Positions 39,004 to 48,943 of a DNA stretch of 64,000 nt are shown piece by piece. The stretch lies in assembly GCA_947503525.1 (NCBI GenBank), contig CANNEA010000001.1, forward strand, positions 186,001 through 250,000. The letters are read 5' to 3'. Numbering within the stretch: the stretch's first letter is position 1; each line of letters opens with the position of its first letter. A model generated the notes under the pieces. That model was not told the origin of the DNA and made no database searches. It worked only from the letters and a program-made list of their open reading frames with translations. Origin of the DNA: an uncultured Carboxylicivirga sp. (GTDB lineage Bacteria; Bacteroidota; Bacteroidia; Bacteroidales; Marinilabiliaceae). Made by a program: the position numbers and the translations under genes.

Positions 39004-40401
39004 ATGAAACAGATATTATCATTAATTCTAATCCTTGCCTTAGCCACTGGATTAAGTGCGCAAAAGCAACCAAATGTTTTAATTATTCTTTCTGACGATC
39101 AAGGTTGGGGTGATGTTGGTTTTAATGGTTGTACTGATATTCCAACACCAAACTTGGATCAATTGGCTTCAGAAGGTGTAGTATTTACGCAGGCCTATGC
39201 CTCGCATCCTTATTGCAGTCCAAGCCGGGCCGGATTGTTGTCAGGTAGATATCAGCAGCGTTTTGGTCATGAAAACAACTTACCTTATACCACTGCCAAG
39301 GTTGATGATGGCTTACCTTTGGATGAATTAATGCTATCAGAATATCTACAAGATAAAGGCTATCATACTTGTGCCATTGGAAAGTGGCATTTGGGCGATT
39401 CGATTGCCTACTGGCCTAACCAGCGAGGTTTTGATGACTGGTACGGATTCTTTGGAGGAGGCATGAGCTATTGGGGTGATACCGGTAGAAAAAGTGCTGA
39501 ACATGGAGTATTGCGCGACGGTAAAGTGGTTCCAAAGTCAGAAATAACTTATCTAACGGATGACTTTTCTAATGAAGCAGTTAAGTACATTGATAAGTAT
39601 TCAAAAACAAAGAAGCCATTTTTTATGTATCTCGCCTACAATGCCCCTCACTCTCCTGTACATGCAACGAGTGAATATGTGAGTCGGGTTCAACACATCG
39701 AGGATGGCAAACGAGCTGCTTATGCGGCCATGGTTACTGGTATGGATGCCGGTATTGGGAAAGTGATTGACAAACTCAAAAAAACAGGAGAATACGAAAA
39801 TACTCTGATTGTTTTTTATAGTGATAATGGAGGTACAGATCAAGGAGCCATTAATGTGCCGTTCAGAGGACATAAAGGTATGTTGTTTGAGGGTGGAATT
39901 CGAATTCCGTTTTGTATGACATGGCCAGGAATGATACCTGCTGAACAGATGTATGAACACCCTATTATTGCATTAGATATTTTCCCAACAGTATTAGCGG
40001 CAGCCAAACTAAAAACTCCAAAGAAGAAAACTCTGGATGGAGTTGACCTGTTGCCTTATCTTAATGGTAAAAAAAGTACATTGCCGCATGATGATTTGTA
40101 CTTTCGCTATTCTGATGGAGCAGGTTATGCTGTACGCAAAGGGAAGTATAAAATGGTAAAATCACATTATAAAGAGGATCATTTCTTTTTGTTTGATATG
40201 GAAGCGGATCCTTATGAGCATAAAGACCTTTCAGCGCAGATGCCTGAAAAGTTAGATGAGCTAAAAAATCTTTACGCCAATTGGAATGCAGGCACTGTTC
40301 CGTCTAAATGGCAAGATCCGCATGCTGAGAATATTGCTAAAGAAGAGGCGCGACGTCAAAAATTCTTAGATGCAGCAACTCGAGGGGAAAAGAAGAAGTA
40401 A
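39004..40401 (+). CDS. S1 family sulfatase
   Basis: A 465-residue secreted sulfatase with a signal peptide ending near GLSAQ. The formylglycine motif is CSPSR with C71; metal-binding D31/D32 are in SDDQGWGD, the second metal pair in SDNGG, and GKWHLGD holds the usual active-site Lys/His. The overall pattern resembles the GALNS-like branch of S1 found in algal galactan loci. The C-terminal end is rich in Lys and Arg. It lies 28 bases after GH86 and 15 before the next sulfatase, so it is in the same operon. The position of sulfate removed is not readable from sequence. Confidence 0.9.
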   Translation: MKQILSLILILALATGLSAQKQPNVLIILSDDQGWGDVGFNGCTDIPTPNLDQLASEGVVFTQAYASHPYCSPSRAGLLSGRYQQRFGHENNLPYTTAKVDDGLPLDELMLSEYLQDKGYHTCAIGKWHLGDSIAYWPNQRGFDDWYGFFGGGMSYWGDTGRKSAEHGVLRDGKVVPKSEITYLTDDFSNEAVKYIDKYSKTKKPFFMYLAYNAPHSPVHATSEYVSRVQHIEDGKRAAYAAMVTGMDAGIGKVIDKLKKTGEYENTLIVFYSDNGGTDQGAINVPFRGHKGMLFEGGIRIPFCMTWPGMIPAEQMYEHPIIALDIFPTVLAAAKLKTPKKKTLDGVDLLPYLNGKKSTLPHDDLYFRYSDGAGYAVRKGKYKMVKSHYKEDHFFLFDMEADPYEHKDLSAQMPEKLDELKNLYANWNAGTVPSKWQDPHAENIAKEEARRQKFLDAATRGEKKK

Positions 40402-40416
40402 TTTGATAAAGAGGCA

Positions 40417-42081
40417 ATGAAATACAATTTCCTAATAGTATTGCTATTCATGGTGTTTGGTCTAATAGCTCAAAAGGATGATAGACCAAATGTTATTTTT
40501 ATCCTTACCGACGATCAGCAATATGAATTGTTGGGCTGTAATGGAAATGAGCTAATACAGACTCCTAACATTGACAAGTTAGCTGAGGATGGAGTGCGTT
40601 TTACAAATGCTTATGTTACCAGTGCCATCTGCACGCCAAGTCGCATTTCCATATTTCTAAGTCAGTATGAACGCAAACATGGTGTGAATTTTAATTCGGG
40701 CACGAGTGTATCACCAGAGGCCTGGTCAAAATCCTATCCGGTACTGATGCGTGAGGGAGGGTATTATACCGGTTATGTTGGTAAAAATCATTCACCCATT
40801 GGAGATGGAGGCTATCGAAGTGGATTGATGGAAGAATCATTTGACTATTGGTATGCGGGCCATGGGCATTTATCGTTTTACCCTAAAAACAGGCATGAAA
40901 TATTTGATGATGCTTATCATGATACCCAGGTTGAGATAATTAATGAAGGAGTTGACGATTTTTTAAGCAATGAACATCGCCTTGGAGGAGCATTGCATTT
41001 TTTGGAGTCACGACCTGAAGATAAACCTTTTTGCTTAAGTATTTGCTTTAACCTCCCTCATGGAGCCAGCACAGGAACAATGAAGCTGTTGAAATCTGAT
41101 TCAATAATTTATCGCGATTTATATCGGGATGTGGATATTCGGATGCCGGATAACTATGTGTCTAAGGCTGATATTAAGAAACCCAAATTACCGACCAATT
41201 TATTAAGAGCTGAAGATCGTCAGGCCGGTTATAATTATGTGGATGATCCGGAAACTAATAAGGAACGAATTATTCGTCAGATGCAAGCCATGACAGGTAT
41301 TGACGGAATGATTGGGAATCTTAGAGCTGCTCTTCAAGAACAAGGATTGGATAAGAACACAATAATTGTTTACACATCTGATCATGGATTATTTATGGGC
41401 CAACAAGGTTTAGGTGGTAAATCACTATGTTACCAGCAAACTACCCATGTGCCTATGATTATTTATAATCCTTTGAATAAGAAGAAGGCCAGAAGTAGAG
41501 TGTCAGATGAACTGGTTCAAACCATCGATGTGGCCCCAACAATGCTTTCTTATGCACACCTAGCTATCCCAATGGAATTTCAAGGCAGTGACTTAAATGC
41601 TCTTTTGAGTAACCAGGAAGATAAGGTGCGAGACTATTTATACACCGAAAATTTGTGGTCAACACAGTTTGGTAATCCACGATGTGAATCTATACAAAGC
41701 AAGGACTGGAAATACATAAGATATTATAAAAACAATACCTTATCTGCTGCCTCAAAAATAAAAGTAGCTAAAGAACTAGGCATGAATGTTAATACTATGC
41801 TGTATTCGGTTCATGATCCGGATATGGCTATATATCGTTCGTATGTCGAAGGTCCACTAAAGGGAGAAGAACCGGTTTATGAGGAGTTGTATCATTTGGC
41901 ATCCGATCCAGATGAACTAAGTAATCTTATTGATGAAGCTAAACATGCTGATGTTTTAAAGCTCTTAAAAAAGGAATGGGCGAAAGCCATTAAATATGCA
42001 AGAGGCGAAGGCAAGCCTAAGGTATTGCGCTATACTTCTGATAGTATGATGGAAAAATACGGAAGTGTGAAGAACCATTAA
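40417..42081 (+). CDS. S1 family sulfatase
   Basis: A 554-residue sulfatase; signal peptide ending near GLIAQ, formylglycine motif CTPSR (C72), metal ligands in TDDQQ and later TSDHG. The usual GKWHLG element is changed to GKNHSP, so the sulfate-binding site is altered (His kept, Trp lost). This, and the lack of close likeness to the sulfatases on either side, suggests a distinct S1 subfamily and a different sulfate position. A GAGG stretch lies just before the ATG. It is co-transcribed with its neighbours on spacing. Confidence 0.88.
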   Translation: MKYNFLIVLLFMVFGLIAQKDDRPNVIFILTDDQQYELLGCNGNELIQTPNIDKLAEDGVRFTNAYVTSAICTPSRISIFLSQYERKHGVNFNSGTSVSPEAWSKSYPVLMREGGYYTGYVGKNHSPIGDGGYRSGLMEESFDYWYAGHGHLSFYPKNRHEIFDDAYHDTQVEIINEGVDDFLSNEHRLGGALHFLESRPEDKPFCLSICFNLPHGASTGTMKLLKSDSIIYRDLYRDVDIRMPDNYVSKADIKKPKLPTNLLRAEDRQAGYNYVDDPETNKERIIRQMQAMTGIDGMIGNLRAALQEQGLDKNTIIVYTSDHGLFMGQQGLGGKSLCYQQTTHVPMIIYNPLNKKKARSRVSDELVQTIDVAPTMLSYAHLAIPMEFQGSDLNALLSNQEDKVRDYLYTENLWSTQFGNPRCESIQSKDWKYIRYYKNNTLSAASKIKVAKELGMNVNTMLYSVHDPDMAIYRSYVEGPLKGEEPVYEELYHLASDPDELSNLIDEAKHADVLKLLKKEWAKAIKYARGEGKPKVLRYTSDSMMEKYGSVKNH

Positions 42082-42163
42082 TAACTTGCTTTCGATTAGT
42101 TATTCGCGATTGTTGTCAATAAATATAATGACCATATTCAGTAGAGAATTAAACCTGTTACGA

Positions 42164-43660
42164 ATGAAAAAAATACTAGTAATTATAATTGTAGCTTTAA
42201 GCTTACAGTATATACATGCTCAAAAGGCACCAAATGTTATTGTTGTATTGGCCGATGATATAGGCTTGGGTGATTTATCCTTTTACAGAGCCATGCATGC
42301 TGATAAGGTAGTGGTTGAAACACCTAATTTGGATAAATTGGCTCAATCAGGTGTGGCTTTCACCAATGCACATTCACCTGCTGCTTTGTGTGCCACCTCA
42401 CGTTATGGAATTATGACAGGAAATCATTGTATGCGAAGTGATTTTCCATGGGGCGTTTGGGGAGCTTATGAAAAGTCACCTATAAAAGCTAATCAGCTTA
42501 CCTTGGGGCGGATGATGAAGAAGGCCGGCTATCAAACAGCTTTTCTTGGAAAATGGCATTTGGGCGGTGATTGGAATAGAAAAGATGATCCGGATAAAAT
42601 ATACCGTGGTCCACGCTGGAAACCAGAGTTGGATGTAGACATACATCAGTCGGTGGGTGGAAATCCTCAATCCAATGGCTTTGATTATAGCCTTACTTTT
42701 CCTGCCGGAATACAAGATGTACCCTATGCCGTATTTGAAAATAGCAAGTGGTTGCCCTTGGCTGATGATTCAGAAATTGGCTACATCTCAAAGGAAGAAA
42801 TGCTAAAGAAAGATGTAAAGCTGGATAAGTCAGAAGGGCTTGGCGATACCAACTGGGATGCACATGATATGGGGTCATTATTAGTATCCAAGGCTGTAAA
42901 TTATATTGATGCAAGCACTAGTGAGAATCCATTCTTTATGTATTACTGTTCACAGGCAGTGCACCTACCACATACTCCACCTGCGGAGTTAAACGGACAA
43001 AAGGTTAGTGGAAGCTATGCCACTAAACATATGGATATGATAAAGGAATTGGATATTCAAATGGGGATGATGATTGAGGCCTTGAAGAAAAAGGGCATCT
43101 ATGAAAATACCGTGTTTATTTTTACTTCTGATAATGGCGGACTTGGCTTTAGAAATACTTTGCAGGCAGGTCATCAACCGAGTGATATTTATAGAGGTTC
43201 CAAGAATCAGATTTACGAAGGCGGACACCGTGTGCCTTTTATAGTCGCCTGGCCCAAAGGAATAAAAGGTGATAAGCTATCGGCAGAACCAGTTATAGCC
43301 ATTGATATTATGGCTACCTTAATAGCTCTAACGGGTCAGGATGAATTGGCCGGCAAGGTGCCTGATTCTCATAACTTATTACCATTGCTAAAAGGGAAAA
43401 AGAACGCCAAGGGACATGACTATTTAATTGTGCAAGGTGGAACAGGCAAGGAAGTAGCCATAATTGAAGATGGATGGAAATTGATTATTCAAATAGACAA
43501 GAAGGATAAAACAGATAAGTCGCGCAAACCAATAGCCCTCTTCAATTTAATGGATAATCCAAAAGAAAATGAGGCGCAAAACCTGATAAATAAAGTTGAA
43601 CATCAGGAATTGGTAAAAGCCTATTTTGAGAAGTATAACCAAATTAGAGATAACTCATAG
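42164..43660 (+). CDS. S1 family sulfatase with unusual CATSR maturation motif
   Basis: A 498-residue sulfatase. I chose the ATG at 42164, where the signal peptide (MKKILVIII to IHAQ) begins, over a TTG at 42086. Metal ligands D31/D32 (ADDIGLGD), GKWHLGGD and TSDNGG are intact. The formylglycine motif reads C76-A-T-S-R80: the third position is Thr, where Pro or sometimes Ala is usual. Cys and Arg, which matter most for conversion and catalysis, are kept, so the enzyme is likely active. It is 3 bases from the following GH28 gene and in the same operon. Confidence 0.87.
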   Translation: MKKILVIIIVALSLQYIHAQKAPNVIVVLADDIGLGDLSFYRAMHADKVVVETPNLDKLAQSGVAFTNAHSPAALCATSRYGIMTGNHCMRSDFPWGVWGAYEKSPIKANQLTLGRMMKKAGYQTAFLGKWHLGGDWNRKDDPDKIYRGPRWKPELDVDIHQSVGGNPQSNGFDYSLTFPAGIQDVPYAVFENSKWLPLADDSEIGYISKEEMLKKDVKLDKSEGLGDTNWDAHDMGSLLVSKAVNYIDASTSENPFFMYYCSQAVHLPHTPPAELNGQKVSGSYATKHMDMIKELDIQMGMMIEALKKKGIYENTVFIFTSDNGGLGFRNTLQAGHQPSDIYRGSKNQIYEGGHRVPFIVAWPKGIKGDKLSAEPVIAIDIMATLIALTGQDELAGKVPDSHNLLPLLKGKKNAKGHDYLIVQGGTGKEVAIIEDGWKLIIQIDKKDKTDKSRKPIALFNLMDNPKENEAQNLINKVEHQELVKAYFEKYNQIRDNS

Positions 43661-43663
43661 GCA

Positions 43664-45061
43664 ATGCTTAAGAATTCATTTATAAATGTTGTTAGTTGTA
43701 TATTATTTCTGTTTTTAGGAGCATGTACAAGCCAACAGAAAGATTGGGAAGTAACTAAATATGGTGCCATTGGAGATGGCCAAAGCTTGAATACCGAAGC
43801 CATACAGAAAGCTATTGATGCCTGCTCTGATGCTGGTGGAGGCAGGGTGGTGCTTAAACAAGGCGTTTTTCTGTCAGGCACTGTCTTATTAAAGGATAAT
43901 GTTACTTTGCACGTGGCAAAGGGAGCTACCTTATTGGGGAGTAAAAATCCACAACATTATCGTACAATTGATCCATTTACCGATGCTACCGGACAAGAGC
44001 GTGGAAAATGTTTAGTTGGAGCCTTACATGCTCAAAATATTGGGATATCTGGTAAAGGAATTATTGATGGTCAGGGTAAAGCATTTCTGTATGATAATCT
44101 TTTATTGACCATGAAGGATCTGGGAATGGATAAGAAAAATATCAAAGACTTTGCCAATAATCGCCCCTTTCTTGTGCGTTTTGTAAAATCATCAGGAATT
44201 GAAGTGAAGGATATCACTTTACGTCAACCAGCCGCCTGGACTCTGCATTACTTTCAGTGTTCAGATATACTTACCGATGGGATCTTTATTTATAGTCATG
44301 CTCACCGAAATAATGATGGTATTGATCTGGATTCGAGTCATGATGTTGTGATTAAAAACTGTGATATTAATAGTGGTGACGATGCCATGTGTTTTAAAAC
44401 TACATCACCTTTGCCTTGCTATAATGTGCATGTGAGTGATTGTAAGTTTAAAAGCGATTGGGGAACCATTAAGTTTGGGACTGAGTCGATGGGTGATTTT
44501 AAAAATATTACTGTTGAAGACTGCGAGATATATGATACTAAGGGTGGAGGCATTAAGATATTGAGCATGGATGGAGCTGATATTGACAGCATCACCATCC
44601 GGAATATTAAAATGACAGATGTTGAAATGCCTGTTTTTATTCGTTTAGGAGAACGTTTACGAACTTATCGCAATGCCCCCAAACAGATGGTGGGAACCAT
44701 TAATAATGTTTTTATATCTAATGTTAGTGCCACAGTAAGAGATACAGCTCAATGCAGGGTTAATCCACCAACAGGTATGCTTATAACCGGTACGCCAGAT
44801 CATCGTATTTCAAATGTTCACCTTGAAAATATTACTATCTCTGTGCCTGGATTAGGTACAGCAGACATGAATGATATTATAGTGCCTGAGGATGAAGAGC
44901 GTTATCCTGAATTTAGTTTTTTTGGAGTGTTGCCTTCTTATGGAATGTATGCCAGGCACATTGATAACTTAAATGCAAGTAATGTAAGCTTTACAATGAG
45001 GGAAGATGATGCCAGAAATGACATTGTTTTGGATGATGTTGTCCATTCATCTAAAAAATAA
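43664..45061 (+). CDS. GH28-like beta-helix glycosidase, lipoprotein
   Basis: This 465-residue lipoprotein (lipobox FLGAC, Cys21) has the right-handed beta-helix of family GH28 (polygalacturonases and relatives). The three catalytic Asp residues are present: D218 in NNDGID and D239/D240 in SGDDAM. The classical G-H-G and R-I-K elements of pectinases are replaced by WGTIKFG and GGGIKI, so pectin is not the likely substrate. In a sulfated galactan operon, 3 bases behind a sulfatase, it probably cleaves another alpha-linked unit, but the sugar is unknown. Confidence 0.82.
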   Translation: MLKNSFINVVSCILFLFLGACTSQQKDWEVTKYGAIGDGQSLNTEAIQKAIDACSDAGGGRVVLKQGVFLSGTVLLKDNVTLHVAKGATLLGSKNPQHYRTIDPFTDATGQERGKCLVGALHAQNIGISGKGIIDGQGKAFLYDNLLLTMKDLGMDKKNIKDFANNRPFLVRFVKSSGIEVKDITLRQPAAWTLHYFQCSDILTDGIFIYSHAHRNNDGIDLDSSHDVVIKNCDINSGDDAMCFKTTSPLPCYNVHVSDCKFKSDWGTIKFGTESMGDFKNITVEDCEIYDTKGGGIKILSMDGADIDSITIRNIKMTDVEMPVFIRLGERLRTYRNAPKQMVGTINNVFISNVSATVRDTAQCRVNPPTGMLITGTPDHRISNVHLENITISVPGLGTADMNDIIVPEDEERYPEFSFFGVLPSYGMYARHIDNLNASNVSFTMREDDARNDIVLDDVVHSSKK

Positions 45062-45159
45062 ACAGGAGTTTGGTCGTTGCTTGAAGTGTTTCGCTTGAAG
45101 GATTGCTTTTATGATGCTTCGCTTAGTTAGAACTATGCACCAACTTATAAATATTTTCT

Positions 45160-46692
45160 ATGAAATTTAAATATAGTCTTATTGTGGTCGTTTTATTATT
45201 GGCAATGAACTCTTTTGCCAAAAAGGATAGGCGACCAAATGTTTTGATTATTTATACAGATGATCATAGATATAGTGGTATACATGCTTTGGGAGCTCAG
45301 GCAGTAGAGACTCCTAATATGGATTTGTTGGCTAATTCAGGTATTGTGTTTGATAATGCTTTTTTGATGGGATCCTTCTCTGGAGCAACTTGTATTCCAA
45401 GTCGAGCTATGTTACACACCGGCCGGGACTTGTTTAAGCTAAAAGGACAAGGTCATAATATACCTGAGGGGCATACCACCATAGGAGAGTCTTTTCAGCA
45501 AGCCAATTACAACACCTACATTGTAGGTAAGTGGCATCAGGATAATGCTTCTTTGATTCGTTCATTTGATGAAGGAGCTAGCATTATGGGACGTGGCGTG
45601 TATTTGACCGATCATTTTCGAATGCCGCTATGGGATTGGGATAAAGAAGGAAAGTTTGCTAAAGAAGATGCGTATTTGCTGACTTACGATGCCGACGGTG
45701 AAATTGTGAAAAGGAAGCTTGAAAAAACGGATAAAAGAGGTCCAACTGGCACGGAGGAGGACGGGCCACATACTTCTGAAATATTTGCGAATAGTGCTTC
45801 TCATTTAATATCCGCATACGATAAGGAAGAGCCATTTTTCATGTATTTGGCCTTTCATGCGCCACACGATCCAAGGCAGGCACCTCAGGAATATAGAGAC
45901 ATTTACCCTCCGGAATCCATTCAATTACCTCCATCATATATGCCTCAACACCCATTTGATAATGGACACTTGGTGTTGCGTGATGAAGAACTAGGACCTT
46001 GGCCAAGAACGCCTGAAGTGGCTCGTCAGCACTTGGCTGACTATTATGCCATCATTACCCACCTTGATGATCAAATTGGTAAAGTGATAGATGCACTTAA
46101 AGCATCCGGACAATATAAAAATACACTAATTGTATTGGCCGGAGATAGTGGTTTGGGAGTTGGTTGTCATGGCTTGTTGGGTAAGCAAAATGTATACGAT
46201 GAGGATGGAATTCATGTTCCTTTTATAATTTCGGGAGGACTAGTTAAGGAACATAAAAGGTATGAGGCCTTGTGTTATATTCACGATATTCTTCCAACCG
46301 TTTGTGACCTGGTTGATATAGCTACTCCAGGTTCAGTCACAGGTCAAAGCCTGATGCCTGTAATTAGTGGTGATAAAAAAGAAGTAAGAGATTATACCTA
46401 CCATGCCTATCGCCAACACCAGAGGGCTTATCGTAAAGGTGATTATAAACTAATTGAGTTTGTCAGAGCCAATGATCATGATTGGAAACGTGGAGATTTA
46501 GTAAGAGGATCTAAGGTCACTTTATTGTTTGATTTTAAAAATGATCTCTGGGAAACCACCAACTTGGCCTTTTTGCCTGAGTATAACGAACTCCTTACTG
46601 AGATGCGTAAAGAGATGAAGCAAAAAGCAATTGAGCTAGGTGATAATAAACAAACAACCGGAGAGCAGTTTGACTTCTGGGATTATTATTAA
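45160..46692 (+). CDS. S1 family sulfatase
   Basis: A 510-residue secreted sulfatase; signal peptide ending near NSFA, formylglycine motif CIPSR with C78, metal ligands in YTDDHR and AGDSG, and GKWHQD in place of GKWHLG. It begins 98 bases after GH28, the largest gap in this run. No C-rich box or clear -7 box is in that gap, so read-through from the operon is likely. It ends 52 bases before the convergent histidine-kinase gene, with no obvious terminator between them. Substrate position unknown. Confidence 0.89.
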   Translation: MKFKYSLIVVVLLLAMNSFAKKDRRPNVLIIYTDDHRYSGIHALGAQAVETPNMDLLANSGIVFDNAFLMGSFSGATCIPSRAMLHTGRDLFKLKGQGHNIPEGHTTIGESFQQANYNTYIVGKWHQDNASLIRSFDEGASIMGRGVYLTDHFRMPLWDWDKEGKFAKEDAYLLTYDADGEIVKRKLEKTDKRGPTGTEEDGPHTSEIFANSASHLISAYDKEEPFFMYLAFHAPHDPRQAPQEYRDIYPPESIQLPPSYMPQHPFDNGHLVLRDEELGPWPRTPEVARQHLADYYAIITHLDDQIGKVIDALKASGQYKNTLIVLAGDSGLGVGCHGLLGKQNVYDEDGIHVPFIISGGLVKEHKRYEALCYIHDILPTVCDLVDIATPGSVTGQSLMPVISGDKKEVRDYTYHAYRQHQRAYRKGDYKLIEFVRANDHDWKRGDLVRGSKVTLLFDFKNDLWETTNLAFLPEYNELLTEMRKEMKQKAIELGDNKQTTGEQFDFWDYY

Positions 46693-46744
46693 TATATGTA
46701 TTTAGCACCTAGTGTAAAACGGCTAACGAAGTTGCAGAATAACT

Positions 46745-48817
46745 TTATTTACTTATTGGTAATGAAACATAGAATGACGTTCCAAAACCTAGTGAACTCT
46801 CAACCCAGATTTTACCGTCATTAATCTCAATAAAGTCTTTACAAAGGATCAGTCCAAGGCCAGTTCCTTTCTCACCATTAGTGCCAACGGTGCTTTCTTT
46901 TTGAGTGTCTAAAAATAGGTGCTTGGCACCTTCCTCTGATATTCCAACTCCGGAATCTTTTATTTGCATTATACAGTTATCGTTAACAACTTTTAAAGAG
47001 AATATAATATGTCCTCCGTTAGGTGTGAACTTAATGGCATTATTTAGTAGGTTAAGCAATACAATTTTAAAATGAATGGTATCGGCAAAGGCCATTTGTT
47101 GCGGATCACAATTATTACTGATTTCAATTTTTTTATTCTTGGCGAATTCATCTAACAGATAAATGTTTTCTTCAATACAGTCGTAAATTTTAAATTTATC
47201 CTTGTTGATACTTATGCCCTGCATTTGCACCAATGCCCATTGAAGAAGATTGTTTAAGGTGAAGTGAAGTTGACCAACATCTTTTTTTATGTTTTTAGTA
47301 ACTTTCAAAAAGTCTTCTTGATTAATATAATTATGATCGACTAATTCAAGAAGGTTATGAAGGCTTCCTATTGGCGAACGTAAGTCATGACTGATAACCG
47401 CAAATAATCTATCCTTTGATGCATTTAATGCTTCCAGTTCTTTTGTTTTTACATCCAGTTCTTCGGTAGTTGCAATTACTTCCTCATTAATCTGTTCAAG
47501 TGAGGTATTTTGTTCTTCTAGCTTTAATGTACGTGTCTTAACTTTTTGCTCCAGCAACTGATTTTGTTCTTCTATTAACTTAAAGTGTTCATTTTTAATC
47601 TGTTCTTTTTCCTGCATTAAAACGTTTAGTCTGTCGCCCAGGGCAAGTGAAAACATCCACACTTCAATAGCAGTTCCGTAATACAAAACATTACGCCAAA
47701 GTGGATTGTGCGGTACAACTCCATTAATAACTCCAAAGAATATGAAGGCGCCAAGAATCATAAATGACCAACCAGCCACATAAAAATAGGCGCGTTTATG
47801 TTTCTTGTAAACAAAATAAAATCCTGTTGTCAAGCAACTGAAATAAAGTAGTAAAATTAAGGGCTGTATGTAATTAACCAACTCGACAAATTGAAATCCT
47901 ATCAGGGTAAGAAGCGGAAAGAGGACAGCCAGGATGACAACTTGCGTTCTTATAAAGTAAAATAATTTTTTGCTTTGGTTTTTCAAATCCAGATAACGAA
48001 TGCAAAATTCACCAACAAAAAAGTAGGTTATGGGATGCCAGAATAAAAAATATTCGTTCCACCACTGTTTGGTAAAAAACAGAAACTCCAGCTCCTGAAT
48101 AAATGGATAACCATTGGCGTATGGTTGTCCCAGACCCATCAGGAGAATGTATCCCAGATAATAAATGTAAATTTTGTCTTTAGTAGATAAATATATGAAC
48201 AGATTATAAAGGAACATTATAAGCATTATGCCGATAAAACCTGCCGTAATAAAGTCATTAGTATCTTTGTTTTTTGTTAAGGAACGAATAGTTCCGATTT
48301 CAAGAGGCATTTCAAAGGTCATTCCTGACTTTACTTTGAAGTAATACGTTTTAGCACTATCATCATTGGCTTTGTTCAACGGAAGCCAAAAGAAATTGGT
48401 TTTATACAACTTAAGACTATCCGGTCGCATTGTACCAGAGAGGATGACTTGCTTATATTGACCAATTGAATCAGGTGTATAGAAATCGATATACCAGGCA
48501 TAATTACTACCAACTTCCAGCCATAAATCTTCAGGAGTGAGATTTCTGGTTGTTATTTTAAACCAAAAAGCACTTTTAGTGGCTGGTCTGTTGAAAACTT
48601 CTTTTTCCAGGTGATGGAGTTTGTTGGTTTTATCAAGATTAATGATGTCAATAATTGACGCTTTATCATCCTGATCTTCCCAATAGGATAAATTGTGACC
48701 AACCGAATTAGTTTCGTTAATGTTGGTATAATTGATCAGATGTTCATTACTGGCATAAAGATTTACCCCAAGCAATAAACAAATGATAAGAAATCCTCTT
48801 AATTTTAGTTCCCCCAC
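46745..48817 (-). CDS. 7TMR-DISM sensor histidine kinase
   Basis: A 690-residue membrane sensor with a signal peptide (to about NLYA) and a periplasmic 7TMR-DISM extracellular domain (about 30-180). Seven membrane helices follow (about 188-395), then a coiled coil (about 400-465), a HisKA domain with H477 in SHDLRSP, and a HATPase domain (N box LLNNAIKF, G boxes DSGVGIS and GTGLGL). The DISM domain has a beta-sandwich fold often linked to carbohydrate sensing. It begins with GTG; no ATG is available nearby. No response regulator is adjacent. It lies 126 bases after the RACo gene on the same strand and may be the last gene of the methyltransferase operon. Confidence 0.87.
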   Translation of the reverse strand: MGELKLRGFLIICLLLGVNLYASNEHLINYTNINETNSVGHNLSYWEDQDDKASIIDIINLDKTNKLHHLEKEVFNRPATKSAFWFKITTRNLTPEDLWLEVGSNYAWYIDFYTPDSIGQYKQVILSGTMRPDSLKLYKTNFFWLPLNKANDDSAKTYYFKVKSGMTFEMPLEIGTIRSLTKNKDTNDFITAGFIGIMLIMFLYNLFIYLSTKDKIYIYYLGYILLMGLGQPYANGYPFIQELEFLFFTKQWWNEYFLFWHPITYFFVGEFCIRYLDLKNQSKKLFYFIRTQVVILAVLFPLLTLIGFQFVELVNYIQPLILLLYFSCLTTGFYFVYKKHKRAYFYVAGWSFMILGAFIFFGVINGVVPHNPLWRNVLYYGTAIEVWMFSLALGDRLNVLMQEKEQIKNEHFKLIEEQNQLLEQKVKTRTLKLEEQNTSLEQINEEVIATTEELDVKTKELEALNASKDRLFAVISHDLRSPIGSLHNLLELVDHNYINQEDFLKVTKNIKKDVGQLHFTLNNLLQWALVQMQGISINKDKFKIYDCIEENIYLLDEFAKNKKIEISNNCDPQQMAFADTIHFKIVLLNLLNNAIKFTPNGGHIIFSLKVVNDNCIMQIKDSGVGISEEGAKHLFLDTQKESTVGTNGEKGTGLGLILCKDFIEINDGKIWVESSLGFGTSFYVSLPISK

Positions 48818-48943
48818 ACAACAAAAAATTAAGTAATGATATGCTTCATTACGAGATGTCTGCTCTATTCAAAAGCAGGATTGATAATATAAAGATAGCA
48901 ATGTTATTACAGATTCTTTATAAAAAGACAAAAAAGTATGAAT

